NCBI GenBank assembly: GCA_018806915.1 | Contig: JAGKQI010000049.1 | Location: 1,116,001-1,180,000, forward strand | Reading direction: 5' to 3' | Length of the DNA stretch: 64,000 bases | DNA from: Phytophthora colocasiae | Lineage: Eukaryota > Oomycota > Peronosporomycetes > Peronosporales > Peronosporaceae | In this document: positions 21,402-30,636 of the stretch, in pieces | Numbering within the stretch: the first letter of the stretch is position 1 | Layout: each line of letters begins with the position of its first letter | The notes under the pieces: model-generated | The model's database searches: none | Told to the model about the DNA's origin: nothing | The model's input: the letters and a program-made list of their open reading frames with translations, nothing else | Position numbers and translations under genes: made by a program

Positions 21402-21861
21402 TGTAATGGGTCTACCTAGACCTATTAGGTGGCGTACACGTGCGCTTACGTGTATGAGGAAGCGTGCAATTAGAATAGACTTAATTTAAGTATACTTATT
21501 TAAATAAGTATAATTAAATCAAATATAACTAATTTAAACTGCAAAATACCGTAAAATGAGAACTGTTATTGAATTTGGCATAAGCCAATTATGGACCTCC
21601 TAAAACTGTTTGTTATCTATTTCTAAAGGGTCTGCCAACGTGTGGTTGGCAGAAACTCTGTTCAGTGATTGGTAGAAATCCGTTACTTTCTACCAATAAT
21701 ATGCACAAATGCACACGAACCATCCAATAATGTGGTTCGCCCATGTATCCTTTGGTGTGTACAGCACACCAAGGTCTGAGGCCCATTTCCAACCTCTAAC
21801 AGTTATCCTAACTGTTAGAGTTACAAGTGGTACAACCACTTGTACGTGTAACCCCGTTACA
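21402..21861 (-). repeat. 5' LTR of Gypsy element A
   Basis: 460-bp LTR, same sequence as 13,556-14,015. It is followed on the plus strand by the second copy of the TSD GCTTG (21,862-21,866). Confidence 0.95.
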
Positions 21862-22010
21862 GCTTGAGCTCGTCTATCAACTTGCTGAAGCGCATACAAC
21901 TTTGTCTGCTTGGTTATCATCACCCACATGGACTTCGGCATAGAAAAAAAAAGAACGTTTGCAGCGGCGAGTGACTGATCTTTGTCGCGAAGTCGGTGAA
22001 ACTTTGGTCG
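21862..22010 (-). pseudogene. piggyBac transposase internal piece
   Basis: Minus-strand translation, with one frameshift in a T run, gives the piggyBac block SPLQTFFF followed by MPKSMWVMITKQTKLYALQQ and VDRRAQA. In the family this stretch follows the acidic N-terminal region. It is cut at 21,862 by Gypsy element A and continues at 13,555. Upstream homology fades near 22,010-22,050, close to the left end of the 2.1-kb TIR element. Confidence 0.8.
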
Positions 22011-22539
22011 CGGAGCAGGGGGACGTATAGTGAACCCTAGTTATACGACTACTGAAAAGGGGTTTTCAGAGCCGTACAACGGTAGGTTGGCGTGTGGTAC
22101 CTTGCGGTAGGTAATCAATATTGGCGATCATAATCATGTTTGGTCACGTCGCTACCAGCATGATAGATCACATGACCAAATCGCTTGGTCACGTAGAGAG
22201 TCAATGAACTTTATTATTTGTGTAGTTAAGCTCTAATGATACAACATGTTCAATCGCCTTCTTCAGAGTCAAGTGAAGTGTCGTAAAACATACCAAGGTC
22301 ATTTTCGGCAGAGAGATCCGAGTTGCTATCGTCAGCAGTATGGAGGTTCCTTTGATTTCTCCCTTCTGTTCCCTCAACTTATGCTGATTCTTGCTGCCTT
22401 TACGGCTCCGATCTCCCTGTAACATGGCTTTATGTTGAGGAATCTGCTACACTCCCAGTCAAGTTCTCGAACTACATGCAGGAGATATAGCAGGCCATAA
22501 AACACGTGCAGTTTACTAAGTAGTGTTCTACTCGTTCTT

Positions 22540-23236
22540 CAGTGGCATCTTCGCGAACTTCTCGTACACTGCAGCCTCTCCGACCAGTTGTACATGGGGG
22601 GGGGGGGGGTCTCGCCTATCAACAATACTGTCAGTGATACTGTGGGCAACGGTGTCTTCATGGCTGGTACCGTCATCACGGACTCGACTGGAACTGGCGG
22701 ACGATGGCTGTTTTAACAGGAGTGATGGTTCTGGTTGTTGAAGCAGCGTGTACGTTCGTCACTGTCTGGGACGTCTTTCGGTCACAATGGTTCTGGTTGG
22801 GCTTACTTAGTGCTGTCAACATACCGACCGGTATTAGCTTCCCCATTGGTACGGTCGTAACAGTTGAGTTGGTACGCGAAGGCCATGTAGGCACCATGTA
22901 CGGCCTGTTAACAACCGTGGCAAATCTGTCGTCTCCTTTTGCTATGTTGACTAAAGCCATCGAGAGCAGGTTGTGGGACCTCAGTAACGAGCGAAGGCAG
23001 TGTTGCTCATGTACGGGGTGGGTATCATTTCATGGCTCTTTCTTTTCTTAATGCCTAGGCAGAAAGAGGAGGATCTCAAGCAACGAGGCGGATCAAGCGC
23101 AGTGTTTGGAGCGTTGACGGTCGGTTACCTTGTAATTGCCTTGATATGGTCCGTCACGACAAATATTATGGGGATTTTCACAAGCACAAGCTGCCTCGTG
23201 GTCGCTGGGGGTAGTGGCTGCTGTGTCGAAGTTTAG
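22540..23236 (+). pseudogene. MFS-type transporter C-terminal fragment
   Basis: Three frames together give the C-terminal part of a multi-spanning membrane protein resembling oomycete major-facilitator proteins: an extracellular-loop-like stretch, membrane segments (WFWLGLLSAVNIPTGISF, VNIPTGISFPIGTVVTVEL, YGLLTTVANLSSPFAM, VGIISWLFLFLMPRQK) and the tail IMGIFTSTSCLVVAGGSGC. A run of 14 G (22,596-22,609) and other breaks shift the frame. There is no N-terminal half, so it is a truncated copy. It lies inside the candidate MULE-like element and may have been captured by it. Confidence 0.65.
22596..22609 (+). repeat. G14 homopolymer
   Basis: Fourteen consecutive G bases interrupt the transporter fragment. 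The length may be polymorphic or affected by sequencing. Confidence 0.85.
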
Positions 23237-23702
23237 CTGGTAGTATTAATACTAGAACTTACAGCAGCATAGGAGCCACAGTAGGGGTAGTCGTCACAAG
23301 TCCCTCTGGATCTAATTCTGGGTCTACTCGAGCTGATTAGCTGTGTTGCAATTGATTGTGTGGAGCCGTGGTTTGTGTTTGGCTGGCCTCCTAGTTAACA
23401 TCAACAGACAAGTTGTCGACTAGGCACATGTAGACGGAAGATCGATGAGCATTATACTCTGGGTGTTTCACTCGCTACACTTCGTTAAAAACCAAAGCGG
23501 TTCGAAGATCAACTTGAAGGGGAAAGACGATCTCTGGGTAAGTTTGTGATGTACACAAGGTTGGTGATATGTATTACTTGTACTGCTCCGTCAGTTCGTT
23601 CGGTACCCAGAACTCGGCAATCGGTCTCACCCGATTCGAAGACGATGGATGCTGGTACTTGGGCGGACGCCGGTAGTGTAAAAAAACTACAAAAAGTAAA
23701 TA

Positions 23703-23766
23703 ACCACCGGGAGGAATCGGACCTCCATCACCCCTTTCGGGAGCTTTTCCATTAAGCTACGGTGGT
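23703..23766 (-). tRNA. tRNA-like sequence, probably a pseudogene
   Basis: The minus strand gives a 7-bp acceptor stem (ACCACCG with CGGTGGT), a perfect A box (TAGCTTAATGG) in a 4-bp D stem, and a T arm (GGAGG, loop TCCGATT, CCTCC) containing a B box (GGTCCGATTCC). T runs follow about 8-20 nt downstream and could act as Pol III terminators. The anticodon arm is reduced to CCC-GAAA-GGG and the total is only 64 nt, so no proper 7-nt anticodon loop exists. It may be a decayed tRNA, an organelle-derived tRNA or the head of a SINE. Confidence 0.45.
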
Positions 23767-24249
23767 GGGCTGGAATAGTTCAAACAACAACGTAGAAGTT
23801 AGTTAATTCAGCTCAAACTACAAACTCGATAGTAAACAGGCGCGTACCGTTCATTGTCTGACGGGGAATTAACGGAATACCGTGACAACCCTCTTAGGAC
23901 AAAAATGTCCCCGCTCAATTTGCCCTTCGGCAGTCAATCAGACAGTGAGCACGACACGGAGCGAATCACTGTGTATCTTTGGAGACAAGTACTATCTTTC
24001 ATTTTAAATTTTTCTTGACTTGATGGACATTGACTGGAATGATGGAATAGATAGACTAGAATGATGTTTTTTCTACTAGATAGATCGATGTGCTAGGCAA
24101 GAACTTTCTTCTTAAACCATCGGCATGACCAATGTCATTTGGTCATGTGCCAAGCACATGAACACGCCATTTGCACACGTGACCAAACGGGAGTTACACG
24201 ACGTGACCAAAGACGATTGTGATCGCCAATATGTTCTTCGCTTGCGGTA

Positions 24250-25744
24250 TCCTCGTGGGTTCGTTGTCTTCGGAAATATGACCCTCGCCGGAGTCTGAGA
24301 GTGTGGTGTGAGGAGAAGTTGGTGTTCCCTTGGAGTCTGGTGTCGGTATTCAGGAAATCCTTCCAAGAGCGTTCGGGAGTCGGAATCTCTGGAAACCGAG
24401 TTGATTTCCAGGTAGTCGGCGGTCGAAAAGAGATCAATATACCAGAGAAAGTCTGATATCGGTGTCTGAATATCACAAATCCAGAACCGAAATGCCTGAC
24501 CTTCAGAGATAAACAACCAATATACAGAGTTCGAAAATATACAAATATATACAGCCGTTCTTATTCTTTTTAAGCCCTTAGACGGTGGGCTAACACTCCA
24601 GGTCAACTAGGGACTTGCTACCAGACACCTGGTCTGTCTGGTATCCCTTTACGTTCGCGCACCAAGAGGGAAAATATAAACCTATACAATCGGCTATATA
24701 TAACAGTCTACCTTGCACTCTGAAAATGACTGTCTAGTTTCCAGAGCCTGTCCAAACAAGCAATATGAAATGCTAGAGACAAAACAAACGACCCAACTAG
24801 GATATGGAATAGGCGGGTCCTTTCAGGTCTCTACGTTACCTGATCTCCACCTAAGGGGATTGAATTTGGTGGAGATCACACGACGTACGTAATGACGCAG
24901 CGGCTTGAATACCTCTCAAGCGGACTTGTGCAGTAGCAAGTAAATTGAACTCTGTTTATCGTTTATCTTTCTCATAACTATCATATATCTCTGGTAACTC
25001 TCTACTTTTTGTCGTCTTTTGCGTCCTTTATGCAGTCAGTCTTCATATCTCAGGTACTCTTGGTCTTTGTATACATCAGGCATCTTGACTTGGCTTCAGT
25101 ATGTAGTTTGTACAGCCGATCTCGATGGGCTGACAGGTAGAAACGTCATTACGGGGGATGTGCAGGTCAGTAATCACTTGAATGCGTGACTTGAACTTGG
25201 GTTCACTTGGTTTTAGTATGGTCAGAGTCTGGTATCCTGGTTTTCAGAGTCTGATATCACTTGGTTTTCAGAATCTTGGTCACTCAGAGTTAGAGATACC
25301 AGAGTTTTGGGTAAGAAACCAGAGTACGGAGCACCAATGCTACAACGTACATGAAGATCTTGAGGGTTGCGCGGGTGCGCGGCGTCCGGCGCGCGATACT
25401 TGGTCTCTGCGGGTATATATTGTGAATCCTTGAACCATCAATCGTCGCGCTGGACGGTAACGGGATGAGGTCTCTCAGAGATACGTTCTTCTGAGAGACT
25501 TTCCGCCAGAATTTAGGCACTCATCGTCGGGGAAAGTCCGGTGACCAGACAGAGTGTAGTTGACCTTCAGAGTTGTGCACACTCTGAAGTACACTTCTGG
25601 TCCTTTGGGCCCCTTTACAGTCAGGCGAAGGTTTATCCACACTCTTCCACAGATGTCGCACGGGTGCGGCCGCGTCCCAAATTCCTCTCTCTCGTAACCC
25701 ATAATAAAATCAGTTGCATCGTAACGTAATATCCACCTGTCGCT
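24250..25744. other. Insertion debris with LTR-like segment
   Basis: No coding gene was recognised. On minus from about 24,595 the sequence starts TGTTAGCCCACCG and runs into an A/T-rich promoter-like block (GAATAAGAACGG, TGTATATATTTG) similar to the plus strand near 12,880-12,990. Short direct motifs such as TGGTTTTCAGA recur at 25,200-25,280. The stretch sits between piggyBac pieces and is probably a decayed LTR element into which the 2.1-kb TIR element inserted. Confidence 0.35.
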
Positions 25745-25876
25745 CGAAATTCGGAAATAACATCATGTCATCTTGCGCAACTTGCTGCAGGGCTGAGCGT
25801 CTTCCTTAGTGAGACCTGGATAGGATGGAACATCTTCCGGTTCAAAAGACGACGAGGTGGCCGTCCGCTTCATTGC
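25745..25876 (-). pseudogene. piggyBac transposase piece next to Gypsy B
   Basis: The minus frame MKRTATSSSFEPEDVPSYPG continues for about 20 more residues to a stop at 25,763. It resembles the segment before the catalytic part of piggyBac proteins (the YPGL motif). Its upstream end is the Gypsy B insertion. Removing B and one ATTGC copy joins it in frame to the N-terminal piece at 33,842 (EALGA joined to MKRTA). Confidence 0.75.
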
Positions 25877-26336
25877 TGTAACGGGGTTACACGTACAAGT
25901 GGTTGTACCACTTGTAACTCTAACAGTTAGGATAACTGTTAGAGGTTGGAAATGGGCCTCAGACCTTGGTGTGCTGTACACACCAAAGGATACATGGGCG
26001 AACCACATTATTGGATGGTTCGTGTGCATTTTTGCATATTATTGGTAGAAAGTAACGGATTTCTACCAATCACTGAGCAGAGTTTCTGCCAACCACACGT
26101 TGGCAGACCCTTTAGAAATAGATAACAAACAGTTTTAGGAGGTCCATAATTGGCTTATGCCAAATTCAATAACAGTTCTCATTTTACGGTATTTTGCAGT
26201 TTAAATTAGTTATATTTGATTTAATTATACTTATTTAAATAAGTATACTTAAATTAAGTCTATTCTAATTGCACGCTTCCTCATACACGTAAGCGCACGT
26301 GTACGCCACCTAATAGGTCTAGGTAGACCCATTACA
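25877..26336 (+). repeat. 5' LTR of Gypsy element B
   Basis: 460-bp LTR, TGTAAC...TTACA, preceded by TSD ATTGC. It shares the hairpin-rich organisation of the A LTRs. A candidate primer-binding site (TGGTAGCACTTTGTAG) lies at 26,339-26,354. Confidence 0.95.
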
Positions 26337-26385
26337 CCTGGTAGCACTTTGTAGTCCGTCCCACGACCGACTGCAGTTCGTTCGT

Positions 26386-27372
26386 ATGGAGTCATACGAA
26401 CGCGGGGTCGAGAACTCCCCAATGGATCAGGGATCCACTGGGACCCCACACATGTCCGTGACGCGCACGGACTGTGCCCACCTGTCGGACCCAGAGTGGG
26501 AAGCTCTCCAAAGACTTTCGCAAGTCATTGGAGAGGCGGCGGTAGCGACGATGCTTCGTACGCTATCGCCGACAGAGCAACATGGTGTTGCTCTGGGGTA
26601 CATTGTTAAGGAGCAACGGGATGTTGCTGCCTCGGTGGCTTCTCCGAAGCCACGCGTGGAGTCGTTGAAACTCCACGTGAGTACCTACACGGGGAAGGAG
26701 GACGAGACCCTCCTTCGTTGGCTTGTCGAACTTGACACAGCCGTTGCGGCTCGACGTATCGTCGATCCGATGTCGAAGGTCGCGTTCGCCATGTCATGTC
26801 TTGGCGGACGTGCGAGGAGTTGGGCCTATGGGCGCCGACTCTCGGATCCTACGTCCTTCAGCACGTACGAGGTGTTCAAAGAGGAGCTCAAGCTTGCGTT
26901 TGAGCCCCCGAAGAACGAGTTCAGATCGAGAGCGGAATTTCTCGATCTGCAACAGGGCAAGGACGATGTTCACACCTTTGCCCAGCGTGCTCGATACTTG
27001 GTATCGAACATAGTGGCCAACCCGATCGACGAGGCGACCAAGGTCGTCACGTTCATGAAGGGACTAAGAGATGGTCCCATCAAAACATATCTCTTTCGAG
27101 AGTATCCGAATACTCTCGAAGAGGCGATCAGCCTTGCGATGCAAGAGGAGTTTAGCCGGCGTCAAGCTAAACTCCATGCGAACGCGCCGAAGCCGGCGCG
27201 TCCTGTTGTGAAGACGGGAGGTCCGGAACCTATGGACCTCTCGAGTGCTACGAATGCTGGTCAACAGCAGCGTAAGAACGTCAAGGTTCGATGTTACCTG
27301 TGTGGTAACATCGGTCACTATGCACGCAAGTGCACAGCGGGCGGGCGTTCAAAAAACGCGAAGGACCAGTAG
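26386..27372 (+). CDS. gag: Gypsy B Gag
   Basis: A 328-residue Gag almost identical to that of element A, with the same start context, capsid-like region (LLRWLVELDTAVAARR, ARSWAYGRRL) and one CCHC knuckle (CYLCGNIGHYARKCTA). The few changes cluster around the knuckle, for example KC for EC and YLCGN for YKCSN, while the Cys/His ligands are kept. Its TAG stop at 27,370-27,372 lies inside the frameshift stem. Confidence 0.95.
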   Translation: MESYERGVENSPMDQGSTGTPHMSVTRTDCAHLSDPEWEALQRLSQVIGEAAVATMLRTLSPTEQHGVALGYIVKEQRDVAASVASPKPRVESLKLHVSTYTGKEDETLLRWLVELDTAVAARRIVDPMSKVAFAMSCLGGRARSWAYGRRLSDPTSFSTYEVFKEELKLAFEPPKNEFRSRAEFLDLQQGKDDVHTFAQRARYLVSNIVANPIDEATKVVTFMKGLRDGPIKTYLFREYPNTLEEAISLAMQEEFSRRQAKLHANAPKPARPVVKTGGPEPMDLSSATNAGQQQRKNVKVRCYLCGNIGHYARKCTAGGRSKNAKDQ

Positions 27373-30300
27373 GCGCGGGGCGTCCTACTGGTAATGCAGT
27401 CTCGCGTGTCGAACTCGGACACGCGACGTTGAAGGCTGCTGCCCCCAGCGAGAAGGTTTCTCGCTGCGAGATGCAAGATGACAAGCCAAACCTTGTCATC
27501 CTGAACGTGATGTCGAAGAGAGTAAACTCTCTTCGTGCCCTAGTGGACTCGGGCGCGTCGAACAACTTTGTTCGACAGGGAAGTCTTCGAAGGCTTGACT
27601 TCGAAGAGACCGACACGCCTCGCGGCGTGTTGGAGGTGCGGTTGGCAACAGGTGCCACCGTAAGGAGTGAGAAGCGCGTGGTCCGTGTGCGCTTCTCTTA
27701 CAAACGAAGGACGTTTGTAGAAGACCTTATCGTCTTGGATCTAGGCGATAAGTTCGACTTGGTATTAGGCATGCCGTGGCTTGCACGGCATGACCCGGTG
27801 ATCAACTGGGAGAAGCGTACGCTCGTACGCTTCAACAACACATGCGCGACAGAGAGCGATAGCCCTGTCAGTGCTGCACATGCACCGGCCGGTGCATGTG
27901 AATCCCCAGTTGAGGCAGCAGCGGCCGCCGCTGCCTCCGATCGCCGCCGGCGACCATCAACGACTCCGAGAGTCGTTGGGAGAAAATGTGTGTCGACTCA
28001 GAAATCTGAGCCGAAGGGTCGCGGTCACATGAGTGATGGTCAGGTGAATGTGAATCACCTGACGCGTAAACATCTGAATGATGTTTGTCACATGAGTGAT
28101 GGTCAGGTGAATGCGATTCACCTGAGAGAAGGTAAAATACCGGTATTACCGGTATCCTTGGAGGTACTTCAAGCCCCCAAGGGTCGCGCCGACGACGTCG
28201 CGTCAACTCCGGGAGTTGACGAAATAAATAAAATTCGGGGAACCGAAAGGCGTGCGTCAGCTCTGGGAGCTGACGCCACTGGCGCGTCGCTGCTAGTTCT
28301 GGGAACTAGCGATCGTACATCAGCTCCGGGAGCTGATGATGCGTGTACAGGCGAACATTCGCTGCTAGTTCCGGGAACTAGCGATCGTGCGTCAGCTCTG
28401 GGAGCTGACGATACGTGTACAAGCGAACACTCGCTGCTAGTTCCGGGAACTAGCGATCGTGCGTCAGCTCTGGGAGCTGACGATACGTGTACAAGCGAAC
28501 ACTCGCTAGCGCAGGAAGCTAGCGAGAGCACGTCGACTCCGGGAGTCGACGATGCGGTTGCTTCATCCGTAGTAGCGGGTGAAGTTGCTCCATCCGTAGG
28601 AGCGGATGGAGGCGCAGCGGTTCAGGGAACCGACTGTGCGGCAGGAGGTGCTGGCGGTTGCAAACGCCCAGCACCAGAAAAACCTGCGTGCTTACGTGCA
28701 GCGGTGCTGCACGCGATGAGCGGCACACAAGCAGTGCTTGAATGTGCGAGTCAGCGGAAGGAATCCGCTGACGATGGCGATAAAGTCCTGTCCAAGGTGG
28801 GATGCCTTGGACGTGGAGCGCCTGGAGCTGAGCTCCATGGCAGACCTTCGCGGCGCAAGCTCAGGGAGCTTTGCGAGTCCCAGTCCATGACTGTGGAGGG
28901 TGTGCCTGCGGTGCAGACACCGAGTGTCAAGGCGTTGGACGTCTTGACACGAACTGATACTGCGGTACAGTATCAGAGCGCGCGGCACCAGCTCAGTGAG
29001 CTGTGTGAGTCTCAGTCCGTGACTGAGAAGGGTGTATCTGCAGGGCAGACACCGAGTGTCGAGACGTTGAACGTCTTGACACGTACTGGTACTGGGTTAC
29101 AGTACCAGAGGATGCGGTTGGAGAATCCGCCGACGTGTGCGTCGGCGTTGACCGCACTTCCAACGATGAGTTGGAAGCGCTTCGCGCGGGACTTGTACGA
29201 TGGACGCATCGAACAAATTTGCATTCTCTCGGATATCGAGAGAGTGGATCGCGAAGCCGAAGAGCTGAAGCAGCTCGTCGTCGATGGGATCACTGAGGGT
29301 GATGACTCCCTCAGTGCGAAGACTAAGAAGCAGCGCTTCGAAGAGCAGAGTTGGGACTCGTTGAGGTCGAGTCCCTATTACGAGATTCTGCGGGAGTACA
29401 AGGATGTACTCCCGGACGAGATTCCTTCGGAGCTTCCGAAGGATAAGGGCGTACAGCACGAGATTGATCTCGTGCCGGGCACGAAGTACTGTGTTACACG
29501 GCAGTGGCCACTGCCGCGTGAACAAGTTCAAGCGATCGACGACTTCTTTGAAAGTCGTCGTCTTGCAGGTCAAGTGCGGGAGTCAAAGTCCCCGCACAGT
29601 GCTCCAACGTTCTGTGTTAAGAAACCACAGGGCGGCTGGCGCATCGTTCATGCGTACAACAAGTTGAACGATGCGACGATACCGGCGCAGACGCCGATAC
29701 CGCGAAAAGATGTTATCATCGATTCGATGGCCTTGAGCACTATCTTCAGTGCTCTAGATCTGCGTGATGGATTCTATCAGATCCTCATGCGTGAGAGGGA
29801 CATCCCTCTCACTGCGGTAAGCACTCCAAGCGGTATGCTTTGGGAGTGGCTCGTCATGCCACAGGGGCTTATGAACGCCCCTGCGACGTTCAATAGATGC
29901 GTGACACATTTATTGCGCTCGGTGCGCGACTTCGCACCGAGCTACTTCGACGACGTGTTCGTCCACAGCCGGGCTGTGAACGGGAAGACGGACATTGAGA
30001 TGCACAAGGTGCATCTCCGGAAGCTGCTAGAGCTTATGAGGAAACATAAGCTCTATGCGAACCTGAAGAAGTGTATCTTCGGGGCGAGCGAGATACCCGT
30101 GCTGGGGTGTCTCGTGGGGAAAGACGGCGTGCGCCCTGACCCAGAGAAGGTCAGAGTGATCAATGAATGGCCCACGCCATCCAATGTGAAGGAACTGAGG
30201 CAGTTCCTTGGGCTTGCCACGTACTTGTGCAAGTACGTGGACAACTATGCGGGCAAGATTCGCCCGTTGTCACAGTTTCTTAAGAAAGAAGCTGAGTGGA

Positions 30301-30636
30301 TTTGGACGACCGAGTGCGAGGAGGCATTCGGTGCAGTCAAACAGGGCTTGACTGAAGCGCCGATCTTGGCCGTGGCGGACCAAGATCGTCCATTCCACGT
30401 AGTGTGCGATGCATCCGACTTTGCAATCGGATGTGCATTGATGCAACACGATCACGAAGGGCGTGATCGTGTAGTCTATTATCAATCGCGTCAGCTGAAG
30501 CCAGCTGAGCGTAACTATCCCGTACATGACAAGGAGCTCCTTGCCATGAAGTATGCACTCGCAAAGTTCCGAGTGTATCTACTTGGGAATAGACCGTTCG
30601 TGGTCTATACAGACCACGCATCATTGCGTACGGCGA
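27330..30636 (+). CDS. Gypsy B pol part 1: protease, RT, RNase H start
   Basis: The same order as in A: protease (ALVDSGASNNFV), linker, RT (KKPQGGWRIVHAYNKLN, ALDLRDGFYQI, YFDDVFVHS) and the start of RNase H (CDASDFAIG). The linker holds three tandem 72-bp units at 28,289-28,504 and a ~39-residue duplication near 28,860-29,100 relative to A. The true frame ends at a 2-nt deletion near 30,636 (VVYTDHASLRTAI); the open frame drifts on to 30,761. Confidence 0.92.
27351..27392 (+). promoter_or_regulatory. -1 ribosomal frameshift signal, gag-pol of element B
   Basis: Slippery heptamer A AAA AAC at 27,351-27,357 in the Gag frame (TCA AAA AAC), a 7-nt spacer, then stem 27,365-27,373 paired with 27,384-27,392 (9 bp) around a 10-nt loop. 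The pol frame (codon phase of 27,330) is -1 to gag (phase of 26,386). Architecture and sequence match element A apart from one base in the spacer (GCGAAGG against GCCAAGG). Confidence 0.9.
28289..28504 (+). repeat. Three tandem 72-bp repeats in the pol linker
   Basis: Units start at 28,289, 28,361 and 28,433 with an exact 72-bp (24-codon) period. Each unit encodes variants of LLVPGTSDRxSALGADDxCT. Each contains two DNA palindromes: CTAGTTC with GAACTAG, and TCAGCT with AGCTGA. Copy A has two related units. Confidence 0.9.

Larger units (their letters stand above)
13556..21861 (-). mobile_element. Gypsy retrotransposon A, full length, chromodomain type
   Basis: This 8,306-bp Ty3/Gypsy element has 460-bp LTRs that I read as identical, beginning TGTAAC and ending TTACA in coding direction. 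The 5-bp TSD GCTTG lies at 13,551-13,555 and 21,862-21,866. Coding order on minus is gag, protease, RT, RNase H, integrase, chromodomain. A primer-binding-site candidate lies two bases from the 5' LTR and a purine tract abuts the 3' LTR. pol carries at least two breaks: one extra G in the run 17,447-17,450 and a 17-nt net insertion near 15,470-15,490. The element is thus recent but probably non-autonomous. A long antisense ORF fills the 3' region. Confidence 0.95.
22101..24249. mobile_element. 2.1-kb MULE-like TIR element with captured gene piece
   Basis: A 9-bp direct repeat (CTTGCGGTA) at 22,101-22,109 and 24,241-24,249 flanks 2,131 bp. The ends carry imperfect inverted repeats: ATATTGGCGATCATAATC and TTTGGTCACGTCG on the left against their reverse complements near 24,200-24,232, plus further TTGGTCA/CATGACCAA motifs inward. 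A 9-bp TSD and ~100-bp TIRs fit Mutator-like elements. The interior holds an acidic transposase-like tail on minus (DSNSDLSAENDLGMFYD near 22,260-22,340), an MFS transporter fragment and a tRNA-like sequence. The outermost bases of the TIRs match poorly, so the limits are tentative. Confidence 0.5.

Noticed and set aside
24112..24606. 164-codon minus-strand ORF
   Set aside because: It spans the end of the TIR element and LTR-like sequence and has no recognisable domain; taken as a chance ORF.
28021..28110. Repeated GTCACATGAGTGATGGTCAGGTGAAT units suggested a CRISPR-like array
   Set aside because: Only two units inside the pol linker, in frame and coding; the organism is a eukaryote.
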